DNA from: Oceanobacillus neutriphilus
GTDB taxonomy: Bacteria; Bacillota; Bacilli; Bacillales; Amphibacillaceae
Direction of reading: 5' to 3'
Assembly (NCBI RefSeq): GCF_014645515.1
Contig: NZ_BMLW01000011.1
Coordinates: 124,001-188,000 of the forward strand
Length of the DNA stretch: 64,000 nucleotides
This document shows, piece by piece, positions 1 through 8,012 of the stretch (position 1 is the first letter of the stretch; every line of letters starts with the position of its first letter). A model generated the notes under the pieces. That model saw nothing but the letters and a program-made list of their open reading frames with translations. It did not search any database and had not been told where the DNA came from. The position numbers and the translations under genes were made by a program.

Positions 1-1669
1 TAGGATATACCTGGTTGTTATGCACTTCATTCTCCTGGAGTAATTCTTCATAAAGCTTTTCACCCGGACGAACTCCAGTATATTTAATCTCAATATCCTC
101 CGTGGAATATCCGGACAGCTTAATAAGATTTTTGGCAAGATCCATTATTTTTATCGGATCTCCCATATCCAGAACAAATATCTCCCCGCCATTTGCTAAG
201 GCACCTGCTTGAATAACAAGCCGCGATGCTTCTGGAATTGTCATAAAATAACGGACCATTTCCGGGTGTGTTACTGTCACTGGTCCGCCCTTTTTGATTT
301 GCTTCTTAAATAACGGGATAACACTTCCACGGCTGCCCAGAACATTCCCAAACCGGACTGCTACAAATTTTGTATTACTCTGCCTGTTCATAGCTTGAAT
401 AATCATTTCAGCTAATCGTTTGGATGCTCCCATGACACTGGTTGGATTTACTGCTTTATCCGTCGATATCATGACAAAAATACCGACATTGGTCTCACTG
501 GCCGCCTCAGCAACATTCCTTGTCCCGATAATATTATTTTTCACGGCCTCTTCCGGATTTCGTTCCATTAATGGCACATGTTTATGCGCCGCAGCATGAT
601 AGACAACATCAGGCTTATACCTGTGCATAATATGCTGCATTTTTCTTGCATCTTGAACATCCGCTATTTCCGTTATAAACTCCGTTTCACTGTCATGGTA
701 TACATCCCTGAGCTCCATTTCTATAGAATAAATACTGTTTTCACCATGTCCCAGTAAAATTAACTGAGCTGGTTTAAAATTTGAAACCTGTCTCGAAATT
801 TCAGAGCCAATCGATCCTCCTGCACCAGTAATCATGACAACCTTATTTGAAATGTAATCTGAAATACTTTCCATATCCATCTCTACCTGGTCTCTGCCAA
901 GTAAATCCTTCACTTGAACGTCTCTGAATTCATTAATAGAAATTCTCCCGGTGATTAAGTCTTCCAGCAGAGGCAAAACCTGTGTTTTCACCTTTGTTTT
1001 TGCACATTCCTGAAATATTATATTTAATTCTTTCCTGCTTAAAGACGGGATAGAAATAATAATATGTTCAATTTTATATTTCTCCACTATTCTTTCTATT
1101 TGATTTATGCCGCCGACCACTGGCAGTCCTAAAATGTCAAGATGCTGTTTTTTGGGGCTGTCGTCGATAAAAGCAACTGCCTGTAGACTTCCTTCATTTT
1201 TCTTTAGCAGCTGTCTGGCAACCATTGTTCCAGCTGAACCGGCTCCAACAATCAATGTACGAATGTTGTTCTCAGATTTATTCAGGATAGCACCGCGGTA
1301 TATCCTCCAGGTTAAACGGGAACCGCCAATGAAGAACAGATGAAGAAGCCCGGCTGTAACAAATAATTTCCAGGACAGCTCCTGTATGAATATATAATGA
1401 ATAATAATTGCTGTCAGAATGGAATATGTAACTATTTTTAAAATAATTAATAGCTCCTGAATGCTTGCATATTCCCAATGCTTTTTGTAGAGCTTATATT
1501 TTATTGAGAACAAGTGGTGTGATAATAATATAGCAAGACTGCTTATTAATATTGAAGTATTCAGCTGAGGAGTTGACGAACTTAATAGAAACATACCAAA
1601 GTAAATTGCTGATAACACAATACAGGAATCGACAATAATAAATAAGGATATTCGCTGTCGATGTGTCAT
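1..1669 (-). CDS. epsC: EpsC/CapD-type nucleoside-diphosphate-sugar dehydratase/epimerase (C-terminus off window)
   Basis: I translated this partial gene by hand; it is open from an ATG at 1669 to the left edge (about 556 codons) after a GGGGAG ribosome site. The N-terminal ~110 residues are hydrophobic membrane segments. A first Rossmann-like part follows (VGAGSAGTMVARQL), then the polysaccharide-synthesis short-chain dehydrogenase core: NAD-binding VMITGAGGSIGSEISRQV, and STDKAVNPTSVMGASKR, which carries the Met-x3-Lys that replaces Tyr-x3-Lys in UDP-GlcNAc 4,6-dehydratases. Later motifs (FGNVLGSRGSV, GVRPGEKLYEELL) are typical of the FlaA1/CapD/EpsC family. It probably makes a UDP-keto-deoxysugar, the first step to UDP-bacillosamine-like sugars, for exopolysaccharide. 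It is third in the eps-like operon, separated from the kinase gene by a 410-base gap with an RNA element. The exact sugar product is inference. Confidence 0.93.
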   Translation of the reverse strand, partial: MTHRQRISLFIIVDSCIVLSAIYFGMFLLSSSTPQLNTSILISSLAILLSHHLFSIKYKLYKKHWEYASIQELLIILKIVTYSILTAIIIHYIFIQELSWKLFVTAGLLHLFFIGGSRLTWRIYRGAILNKSENNIRTLIVGAGSAGTMVARQLLKKNEGSLQAVAFIDDSPKKQHLDILGLPVVGGINQIERIVEKYKIEHIIISIPSLSRKELNIIFQECAKTKVKTQVLPLLEDLITGRISINEFRDVQVKDLLGRDQVEMDMESISDYISNKVVMITGAGGSIGSEISRQVSNFKPAQLILLGHGENSIYSIEMELRDVYHDSETEFITEIADVQDARKMQHIMHRYKPDVVYHAAAHKHVPLMERNPEEAVKNNIIGTRNVAEAASETNVGIFVMISTDKAVNPTSVMGASKRLAEMIIQAMNRQSNTKFVAVRFGNVLGSRGSVIPLFKKQIKKGGPVTVTHPEMVRYFMTIPEASRLVIQAGALANGGEIFVLDMGDPIKIMDLAKNLIKLSGYSTEDIEIKYTGVRPGEKLYEELLQENEVHNNQVYP

Positions 1670-1739
1670 TTTCTGCTCCCCTTTCTTTTGTATATACCTG
1701 ATGACTATTTATTCTGAAAACCGTTGTAAAACTCCCGCA

Positions 1740-1902
1740 AAATCAAGTTTCGTTTTATCACAGCATGAGTGTCCGTAATTTTCCACTTCCGAAATAAATT
1801 TAATACCTTAATTGACATGTGGAAAAAACGGTCTCTTCATCTCCTGATTCACTCAGCTAGGATTTAGTGGCAAAAGCACCACTAAATCAAGTTTCGTTTT
1901 AT
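1740..1902. repeat. 19-bp direct repeat (1740-1758 and 1884-1902)
   Basis: The 19 bases AAATCAAGTTTCGTTTTAT occur identically at 1740-1758 and 1884-1902, 144 bp apart. The second copy lies inside the EAR-like RNA and includes part of the 3' arm of its strongest hairpin; the first lies between that RNA and the epsC start. It may be a partial duplication of the RNA element or a second contact site; neither can be decided from the sequence. Confidence 0.8.
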
Positions 1903-1992
1903 GTAAATACGCCGGGCATCTAACCCGTCCTCACACTATACTATTGACAACGAATGCGTCTAAGGTTGATTCAACCCACAGCATAGCCGAGT
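1851..1992 (-). ncRNA. EAR (eps-associated RNA)-like antitermination element
   Basis: Read on the minus strand, the segment opens with ACTCGGCTA (1984-1992) and closes with TAGCTGAGT (1851-1859), which pair as a 9-bp helix with one G-U. Inside are three hairpins: the palindrome at 1964-1976, CGGG/CCCG at 1913-1927, and a perfect 10-bp stem with 8-nt loop at 1861-1888. None is followed by a U-run, so they are not terminators. It lies between the epsB-like kinase gene and the epsC-like gene. In B. subtilis exactly this interval carries EAR, an RNA that lets RNA polymerase read through terminators further down the long eps operon. Position and compact fold support the same role; I could not check the consensus. 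Confidence 0.72.
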
Positions 1993-2079
1993 GTCTACAT
2001 TGATAACGGTAAGTATGACATCACCAGTATAATTCCAGCTGAATATTCTTTATAACGAACAAATAGTAAAAAAATATAA

Positions 2080-2730
2080 TTAGTTTAAAATCGCCCCAAT
2101 TAAATTTGCGTTTGCTAAATCGAGTACCCGTTTTGTTTTTACAGCTTTTTCAGTTTCCGTTTTTCCCCGCTTTAATACGAGAACAACACCTTCACACTGG
2201 TTAGCAATTACTCTTGTTTCGGTTGTTTGTAATACTGAAGGCGAATCAATCAGCACCACATCATATTGGCTGTCCAGTTTACTTAATAATTTTTTCATAG
2301 CATTGCTTTCAAGAACTTCTGCCGGGTTGAACACTTCAGGCCCCGCTGTGATGATATCTAAATGTGGAATATCTGTACGATAAATTGTTTCTTCTAATTT
2401 TGACAACCCTTTAAGGATATTAGACAAACCATTTGAATTTGGCATTCTAAAAGTTGTATGCAAAATGGGGTTTCTTAAATTTGCATCAATAAGCAAAACT
2501 TTTTCATTCTGCCTGGCCATCGAAACAGCTAAATTAGCAGTGGCTGTTGATTTCCCTTCTCCATCCTCTGGTGAGGTAATTAATAAAATAGAATTCTTCT
2601 TTTTTTCCCTTAAAAATTGTATATTTGATCGTATCGCCCGGAACTGATCAGATATAGCGGAATCTGGATTGGAATAAGTCAGTAAATGCAGTTTATTTGT
2701 GTTAGGGTTATGTATTTTGTTTAACGCCAA
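2080..2730 (-). CDS. epsB: EpsB/CpsD-type bacterial tyrosine kinase
   Basis: BY-kinase ATPase domain that works with the membrane modulator encoded just upstream to control exopolysaccharide synthesis. Residues 15-45 match the usual entry (NPDSAISDQFRAIRSNIQF). Walker A is TSPEDGEGKSTATANLAV, Walker A' is EKVLLIDANLRNP, Walker B is YDVVLIDSPSV. The length of 216 residues is short: the reading frame ends at LIGAILN, where relatives continue for 10-20 residues with a tyrosine-rich tail that is autophosphorylated. That tail is absent, and no phosphatase gene is next to it. The start overlaps the end of the modulator gene by 23 bases, which suggests translational coupling. The assignment to the family is firm; activity without a tyrosine cluster is uncertain. 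Confidence 0.9.
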   Translation of the reverse strand: MALNKIHNPNTNKLHLLTYSNPDSAISDQFRAIRSNIQFLREKKKNSILLITSPEDGEGKSTATANLAVSMARQNEKVLLIDANLRNPILHTTFRMPNSNGLSNILKGLSKLEETIYRTDIPHLDIITAGPEVFNPAEVLESNAMKKLLSKLDSQYDVVLIDSPSVLQTTETRVIANQCEGVVLVLKRGKTETEKAVKTKRVLDLANANLIGAILN

Positions 2731-3451
2731 CTTTTCTCCCCCTCATCAGCTTTATTTTTCGACTCTTTTTCTTAACTGCAAATTTTCTTTTATTCATATT
2801 GGATATCGTGCCTAATACTGGAACTCCTAGTAAAGCCTCGACATCGCTTTCCTTTCTTATTTTTACATCCAGCGAATCTAAGAGAAAAACAAATCCGGTT
2901 CCAACGATAAGTCCGAATACAAAGGTGATGATTGTTAAATTACTGGATGCTTGGTTGATTGGAGCGGCACCGGGTTTTGCTTCTGATAATAGCTGTACTT
3001 CATTAAATCCCAATATATTTCCCATTTCTTCTTTATATGTGGTGGCCGTTGCATTTGCAATTTGCGCAGCTATCTCAGGGTCCGGATCCGTTACGGTTAT
3101 TTGAACCACCTGTGATTCATCCACTTGGGTAACAGTAATTTGATCTGCCATTGTATTAACTGACCTTTCTAATTGTAATTGTTCGCCGACTCCTTCCATG
3201 ACAATCGGGTCTTTTATCATAACCATAAGTGTACTCATGTCCTCACTGCCGGATCCCAGAATCATTCTGGTAGAAGTCTCGTAAATGGGAGTTTTATCAT
3301 TATTACTGAAATAATAACCGGTCAGTGTACTGATGACCGTAATAACGATAATAATCCAAAATCTTTTTTTTATTAGAATAAAATACTGCTTCAGATCAAT
3401 CTCTTTTATATTTTTTTGTTCATCATAGCTATGAAAATTATTATTATTCAT
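2708..3451 (-). CDS. epsA: EpsA/Wzz-type chain-length and kinase-modulator protein
   Basis: Membrane modulator of a BY-kinase. After a short polar N-terminus there is LKQYFILIKKRFWIIIVITVI (first membrane segment), an extracytoplasmic Wzz-type region with PIYETSTRMILG, a second segment near residues 170-195 (TIITFVFGLIVGTGFVFLL), and the cytoplasmic tail VEALLGVPVLGTI, which in relatives contacts the kinase. I take the ATG at 3451 as start because AGGGTGA lies six bases before it; an in-frame GTG three codons upstream (3460) is the alternative. It is the first gene of the eps-like operon, and the SinR-type palindromes lie directly upstream. Confidence 0.9.
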   Translation of the reverse strand: MNNNNFHSYDEQKNIKEIDLKQYFILIKKRFWIIIVITVISTLTGYYFSNNDKTPIYETSTRMILGSGSEDMSTLMVMIKDPIVMEGVGEQLQLERSVNTMADQITVTQVDESQVVQITVTDPDPEIAAQIANATATTYKEEMGNILGFNEVQLLSEAKPGAAPINQASSNLTIITFVFGLIVGTGFVFLLDSLDVKIRKESDVEALLGVPVLGTISNMNKRKFAVKKKSRKIKLMRGRKVGVKQNT

Positions 3452-3474
3452 TGGAATCACCCTGACCTTTTCAT

Positions 3475-3503
3475 ATTATAATTAATTGTTCTCTATAAAG
3501 AAC
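3475..3503 (-). promoter_or_regulatory. Probable sigma-A promoter of the eps-like operon
   Basis: On the minus strand TATAAT lies at 3475-3480. Seventeen bases upstream the -35 position (3498-3503) reads GTTCTT, a poor hexamer that is part of the proximal SinR-type palindrome. A repressor bound there would cover the -35 region. No better -35 is visible, so the start point (about 3468) is tentative. Confidence 0.5.
3488..3503. promoter_or_regulatory. SinR-type operator, proximal
   Basis: GTTCTCTATAAAGAAC is an inverted pair of the SinR half-site GTTCTYT known from the B. subtilis eps promoter. It overlaps the proposed -35 region of the eps-like operon. Identical spacing and near-identical sequence to the distal copy support a real operator; SinR itself is not in the window. 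Confidence 0.72.
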
Positions 3504-3547
3504 ATAGTGTCCAAAAAAATTTATCTGCTTATATAATTTATATATTA

Positions 3548-3563
3548 GTTCTTTATAAAGAAC
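3548..3563. promoter_or_regulatory. SinR-type operator, distal
   Basis: GTTCTTTATAAAGAAC is a perfect inverted repeat of the SinR half-site GTTCTTT, exactly 60 bp from the proximal palindrome. The pair could hold a repressor loop or give cooperative binding. It also lies 67 bp before the start of the divergent small gene at 3630. Confidence 0.72.
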
Positions 3564-3629
3564 ATGTCAATAGGTAATCCAAATAAAATATCATTTTTAG
3601 CCCATACTAATTAAAAAGGAGGTATTTTA

Positions 3630-3728
3630 ATGAGTATAGATAAAGGTAAAAAGAAAAAGAAGAAAAGTAAAGAAGAATTAAATGCCATGAAAGGCGGTAA
3701 AGAAAGACATCGCAGAAATCGTTCTTAA
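3630..3728 (+). CDS. Very small basic protein, 32 residues, divergent from eps
   Basis: An ATG nine bases after a perfect AAGGAGG opens a 32-codon frame. The peptide starts MSIDKGKKKKKKSKEELN, is dominated by Lys and Arg, and ends GGKERHRRNRS. It is too short for ordinary gene finders, but the ribosome site and the terminator-like hairpin 33 bases after the stop argue that it is expressed. It has no membrane segment or Cys. Such a charge pattern would fit RNA, DNA or ribosome binding, but I recognise no family. It shares its upstream region and the two SinR-type palindromes with the eps-like operon. Confidence 0.65.
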   Translation: MSIDKGKKKKKKSKEELNAMKGGKERHRRNRS

Positions 3729-3760
3729 GGTTCAGTTATAAATCGCTAATATAGCTGATG

Positions 3761-3798
3761 ATGCCCGGTGTTTAAACTTAAAGACCCCGGGCATTTCG
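3761..3798 (+). terminator. Terminator-like hairpin after the small basic gene
   Basis: ATGCCCGG (3761-3768) pairs with CCGGGCAT (3787-3794) around an 18-nt loop. Only a weak T-rich tail follows on the plus strand, so termination may be partial. Confidence 0.5.
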
Positions 3799-3916
3799 CA
3801 TTGCTATAGTCCAATTTCCGACATTAAAAATATAGAAACAAGTTCTGAAAAGGCAGCGAATTATTGTTCACTTAAAATTCATGCTCTAACGAAGAGGAAA
3901 TATTTTTTATTTCTTT

Positions 3917-3946
3917 ATAAAAAACCACAGTGAAAACACTATGGTT
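3917..3946 (-). terminator. Terminator of the dicarboxylate/hydrolase cluster
   Basis: On the minus strand AACCATAGTG, a TTTT loop, CACTGTGGTT and a run of T form a rho-independent terminator about 90 bases after the hydrolase stop. The rest of 3799-4035 holds no gene that I can see. Confidence 0.75.
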
Positions 3947-4035
3947 AAGGAAAATCTATATTATCTTATCTTTTATATGAAAAGCCATTAGATTCAACTG
4001 GTCATCAATGACGGTATCAGCTTCACTCGTTCACC

Positions 4036-4947
4036 CTACCTCTTCTGATTCTCTCTGATAAATTTCAAAATATACTTAGAAACAGATTCCGGTTGTTCTT
4101 CCGGAACATAGTGTCCACAATTTTCGAGCTGTTCCCCTCGGATATCAAGAGCAGCATCTTTCCATATATCAAGCACTGGCTGGCCGGCAAGATTACCATT
4201 TTCTCCCCATAATAAAAAGGCTGGTGTTTTTAATAGCTTGCCAGCGGCGTTCTCCGTTCTATATTGGGGTAAATCAACCTCGTGGGTAGCCCGGTAATCA
4301 CTCAGTGCAGCCCGATATGTTTCTGGCTGCTTCCATACACGCAGGTAATCTTCCCACGAACCGTCTGATTTAAGAAGGGACAGGAGCCCCGGCGCACGTC
4401 TGAACAAAAATTCAAGATATACTTCCTCTTTCCCCTGAATAAGTGCTTCCGGTAAATCAGGAACAAGGTGAAATGTCCAGTGCCAATATTTCTTAGCCGC
4501 TTCTGAAGCTGTTAATCTATCGTAAAGATATTCCATTGGAAGAATATCAATGAGTCCGATACCAGCAACCTTGTCAGGATAGTCCAATGCAAATCTCCGG
4601 GCAACTCTAGCACCACGATCATGCCCCACTAAAGTTACATTTTCCAGATGAAGATGTTTGATTAATTCATGGATATCAGAAGCCATTGTTGACTTATCAT
4701 ACCCTTTCGTTCCAGCCGGCTTATCAGAATCACCATAACCGCGCAGATCAACAGCTATCACCAGATGCTCCTTCATTAGATGAGGAATCACATAGCGCCA
4801 GGTTAACCAGCTTTGAGGAAATCCATGCAATAGAATAACAGGCTTGGACGAATTTGTTCCTGCCTCAACATAATGCAGATGGATATTATTGACCTTTGCC
4901 CATCCATGTTTGAATTCTGATGGAATAAGCTCTGAATTATTTCCCAT
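4036..4947 (-). CDS. Alpha/beta hydrolase, haloacetate dehalogenase / epoxide hydrolase-like
   Basis: The 303-residue alpha/beta-hydrolase fold protein has an oxyanion motif VILLHGFPQSW (about residue 40), nucleophile elbow LVGHDRGARVARRFALDYP with Asp in the nucleophile position (about residue 110), and a C-terminal catalytic His in NCGHYVPEEQPE. Asp rather than Ser at the elbow is typical of haloalkane/haloacetate dehalogenases and epoxide hydrolases. The cap region contains KKYWHWTFHLVPDLPEALI, and His-Trp at this place is part of the halide pocket of fluoroacetate dehalogenases as I remember them. The product of such a reaction, glycolate or another hydroxy acid, would suit its neighbours for hydroxy/dicarboxylic acids. 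It lies 45 bases behind the dehydrogenase gene. An epoxide substrate is an equal possibility. Confidence 0.8.
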   Translation of the reverse strand: MGNNSELIPSEFKHGWAKVNNIHLHYVEAGTNSSKPVILLHGFPQSWLTWRYVIPHLMKEHLVIAVDLRGYGDSDKPAGTKGYDKSTMASDIHELIKHLHLENVTLVGHDRGARVARRFALDYPDKVAGIGLIDILPMEYLYDRLTASEAAKKYWHWTFHLVPDLPEALIQGKEEVYLEFLFRRAPGLLSLLKSDGSWEDYLRVWKQPETYRAALSDYRATHEVDLPQYRTENAAGKLLKTPAFLLWGENGNLAGQPVLDIWKDAALDIRGEQLENCGHYVPEEQPESVSKYILKFIRENQKR

Positions 4948-4992
4948 TATTTAGCCTCCTGTTTAGTACATATTTGATAAAACTGCCATATA

Positions 4993-6066
4993 TTATCCTT
5001 TTTTATCAAGCTCTTTTAGTCGGCTAATTATTTCATCTGTGATTTCTTTTGTACTATGATTCCCGCCAAGATCAGGTGTTAAGAAGCCGGCACCTGTTAC
5101 ACTTTCAATGACTTCTAATAATGTATTTCCAAGCTCCTCTTCTCCAAAATGATCTAACATCATTTTAGCAGTCCATATTTGACCAATCGGGTTAGCAACC
5201 CCTCTTCCGACAATGTCCGGGGCTGAACCATGAACCGGTTCAAACATCGATGGATATTTACCATTTACGTTGATATTTGCGGATGGTGCAATGCCCACGC
5301 TGCCCATAATTCCGGCACCCAAATCCGACAAAATATCTCCAAATAGATTACTTGCTACAATAACATCAAATTTTTCAGGATGTGTAACAAAGAATGCTGA
5401 TAATGCATCGATATGCTGCGAATCGGTACTGATTTCAGGATATTCTTTCGCAACGTCTTGAAATACACTATCCCAAAAAGGCATGGAATAAGTAATTCCA
5501 TTTGATTTTGTTGCACTGGTTACGCGTTTTTTACGTCTAGAAGCTAGATGAAAGGCGTGCTGCATCGCTCTTTCCGTTCCTTTTCTTGAAAAGACCGCAT
5601 TTTGAATTGCTAATTCATCTTCTCCTCTATAAATTCTTCCCCCGATTTCACTGTATTCACCTTCACTATTCTCCCGGACAATAATCAAATCAAAGTCTCT
5701 CGGATTTGTAAGCGGAGATGTGACCCCTTTTATAACTTTGGCAGGACGAATATTAATCACTTGTTCAAATTCACGGCGAATCTTAATAAGAAGTCCCCAC
5801 AAAGACACATGGTCTGGGACAAGCTTTATATTTCCAACAGCTCCCAGGAAAATACCGTCAAAATCCTTCAATCTTTCCATGCCGTCGTCAGGCATCATTT
5901 GATTATGCTCCAGATAATATTCACAGCTCCATGGAAAATTTGTAAATTCAAATTTTAATCCGCCATGAATAGCTGCTATGGTGTTCAAGACCTCCGTTGC
6001 CGCAGGAACAACTTCTCTACCGATGCCATCTCCGGGTATATTAGCAACTGTTAACTTTTTCATCAT
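4993..6066 (-). CDS. Tartrate/D-malate dehydrogenase-like (isopropylmalate dehydrogenase superfamily, YcsA/TtuC/DmlA-like)
   Basis: NAD-dependent beta-decarboxylating dehydrogenase. Its N-terminal PGDGIGREVVP and C-terminal FEPVHGSAPDIVGRGVANP are family signatures. The tartrate dehydrogenase subfamily is indicated by NFPWSCEYYLEHNQMMPDDG and by the substrate loop VPDHVSLWGLLIKIRREFEQ; the length (357 residues) matches. The metal-binding Asp set lies in ASNLFGDILSDLGAGIMG. It would convert D-malate or tartrate to pyruvate or oxaloglycolate plus CO2 and NADH. Three starts follow each other (TTG, ATG, ATG); I use the ATG at 6066 for its six-base spacing from AGGAGG. It lies between a C4-dicarboxylate transporter gene and a hydrolase gene, which supports hydroxy-diacid catabolism. 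Confidence 0.85.
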   Translation of the reverse strand: MMKKLTVANIPGDGIGREVVPAATEVLNTIAAIHGGLKFEFTNFPWSCEYYLEHNQMMPDDGMERLKDFDGIFLGAVGNIKLVPDHVSLWGLLIKIRREFEQVINIRPAKVIKGVTSPLTNPRDFDLIIVRENSEGEYSEIGGRIYRGEDELAIQNAVFSRKGTERAMQHAFHLASRRKKRVTSATKSNGITYSMPFWDSVFQDVAKEYPEISTDSQHIDALSAFFVTHPEKFDVIVASNLFGDILSDLGAGIMGSVGIAPSANINVNGKYPSMFEPVHGSAPDIVGRGVANPIGQIWTAKMMLDHFGEEELGNTLLEVIESVTGAGFLTPDLGGNHSTKEITDEIISRLKELDKKG

Positions 6067-6285
6067 CAATCTCCTCCTAATCCTAAATTTCTATTTAATG
6101 AAGCAGGTTGCTGTCATATCTTAAAAACACTTATTTTAGTAAGATTACGTACACATTTTAGAAGAAATCGCATTCACTCTTTTTTGAATGCATGCGCTTT
6201 TTTCTAAATATATTTCCTCAAGCAGTTAGCTTTGAAGGTTATTTCCTACTTATTTTACTGAATTTCTTTTTCTTATCTGCTTAAT

Positions 6286-7962
6286 CTACTTAAACTCACT
6301 TGGAAGAATAGATAAATCAATTCCCCAAACTATCGGGACAAGATAATAAACAGCGAGTATAATAATGGCTGTCGCTACAACATTGACCCAGAATCCTGAT
6401 TTAACCATTTCAATAATCTTCAGCTTTCCCGTACCAAAAATAATAGCATTCGGCGGTGTTCCGACAGGCAGCATAAATGCACAGTTTGCTGCCATTGCGC
6501 ATGGTATCATCAATGCAAATGGATGGATATTTAAAGCGACAGCCAATGCTCCGACTACAGGTAAGATCATTGTTGCTGTTGCTGTATTGGATGTGATTTC
6601 CGTCAGAGCCATAATCATTAAGGTAGCTGCTGAAATAATCACCAGTAGATGGAAGCCATCTAAAACGGTCAGCTGCTGCCCAAGCCAATCAGATAGCCCC
6701 GTCTGTGTAAACCCTGCTGCAATTGCCAAACCGCCTCCAAACAGAAGGAGCACACCCCAGGGAATATCACGGGAATCCTTCCAGGACAGAATACGCGATT
6801 CTTTTTTTGCTGGAATGGCAAATAATAATATCGCAGCCAAAACAGCAATCATCCCATCAGAAATTCCCGGAATATTAATAATTGTTCCTGTCCATAAGAG
6901 ATCCTTTGTAATCCACATTAATGCTGCAAAAAGGAAGACAAATGCGACAATTTTCTCTTCATATGCTACCCTTCCCAGCTTATGTCTTTCATTTTGAATG
7001 AGATCTCTTCCACCGGGCAGTTCCTTGATAGATGTTTTAAAAGCAAATCTCCCCAGGTATATCCAAGTAAAGAAAAGCATAAGCACAACAACAGGAACAG
7101 CAAACAGCATCCATGTTGCAAAGGAAAGGCTTACACCGAATAATTCATCCAGCTGACCTGCAAGAATAATATTTGGAGGTGTTCCAATTAGTGTTCCAAG
7201 ACCGCCAATCGTCCCGGCATACCCAATTCCAAAAATAAGGGATTTTTCAAATTTCGGTAATTCCTTTTCCTCCGGCTTTCCTTTTAAAACATTTGCTACC
7301 TGGACTGTAATCGCCAGCCCCATTGGAATCATCATCATAACCGCAGCCGTATTGGAAACCCACATGGAAAGGAAACCGGTTGCTGCCATAAAACCAAGTA
7401 AAATCCGTTGAATACTTGTTCCAATAACTGCAATAATAAAAAGCGCAATGCGTTTGTGCAAGTTCCACTTCTCCATTGCTGTTGCAATAAAAAAACCGCC
7501 TAAAAATAGAAAAATTATATCATTTCCATAGGCAGAAGCTACATCTTTGCCATCCATTGCTCCCGTTATTGGGATCAAAATCAATGGCAGGAGTGAAGTA
7601 GCCGGTATAGGCAGTGCTTCTGTAATCCACCATGTAGCGACCCATAATGTGGAAGCAAGAACAGACTTTCCAGCAAAGGATAATCCTTCCGGCTGAAAAA
7701 ACACCATCGTTAATACAAATAATAACGGACCTAAAATTAAACCAACGATTTGCGTCCTTGAATAAGCCTTCTTCGGAGGTTCATCTCCCGAATTTCCAGG
7801 CTGCCCTTGATTTACACGATTCTTCGTTGAAGTTTCCTTACGCTTATCTGTATCTTTCGTTTTCTCAGCAACATTTTTATGAATGGCAAAAATATTTAAT
7901 AAATTCTTCGTGCGCTTATGCTGCTTCCAAAGCTCCTGCCACGCTGAAGTTACATAATTCAT
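6286..7962 (-). CDS. DASS-family sodium:dicarboxylate symporter
   Basis: The 558-residue membrane protein of the divalent anion:Na+ symporter family (SLC13, SdcS-like) has about eleven hydrophobic segments. Both Na+/substrate hairpins are present: SNTAAVMMMIPMGLAI and TSNTATATMILP, each followed by a GTPPN motif (LIGTPPNIILAGQ, VGTPPNAIIFGTG). An unusually long, charged cytoplasmic N-terminus of about 70 residues (KTKDTDKRKETSTKN) precedes the first segment. It likely takes up malate, succinate, fumarate or tartrate. It is the gene next to the two-component pair and is preceded by a cre site and a long inverted repeat, so it is probably both induced and catabolite-repressed. Confidence 0.92.
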   Translation of the reverse strand: MNYVTSAWQELWKQHKRTKNLLNIFAIHKNVAEKTKDTDKRKETSTKNRVNQGQPGNSGDEPPKKAYSRTQIVGLILGPLLFVLTMVFFQPEGLSFAGKSVLASTLWVATWWITEALPIPATSLLPLILIPITGAMDGKDVASAYGNDIIFLFLGGFFIATAMEKWNLHKRIALFIIAVIGTSIQRILLGFMAATGFLSMWVSNTAAVMMMIPMGLAITVQVANVLKGKPEEKELPKFEKSLIFGIGYAGTIGGLGTLIGTPPNIILAGQLDELFGVSLSFATWMLFAVPVVVLMLFFTWIYLGRFAFKTSIKELPGGRDLIQNERHKLGRVAYEEKIVAFVFLFAALMWITKDLLWTGTIINIPGISDGMIAVLAAILLFAIPAKKESRILSWKDSRDIPWGVLLLFGGGLAIAAGFTQTGLSDWLGQQLTVLDGFHLLVIISAATLMIMALTEITSNTATATMILPVVGALAVALNIHPFALMIPCAMAANCAFMLPVGTPPNAIIFGTGKLKIIEMVKSGFWVNVVATAIIILAVYYLVPIVWGIDLSILPSEFK

Positions 7963-7983
7963 GGATCAAACTCCCCCCTATTT

Positions 7984-7997
7984 TGAAAACGCTTACT
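7984..7997. promoter_or_regulatory. cre site (CcpA operator)
   Basis: TGAAAACGCTTACT fits the Gram-positive cre consensus TGWAARCGYTWNCW at every position. It lies 22 bases upstream of the transporter start, so bound CcpA would block transcription of the transporter-dehydrogenase-hydrolase genes when a preferred sugar is present. Confidence 0.75.
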
Positions 7998-8012
7998 AAA
8001 TCTCACTTCTAT

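Noticed and set aside
6365-6997. 210-codon plus-strand ORF
   Set aside because: Antisense to the DASS transporter, whose motifs are clear; no ribosome site.
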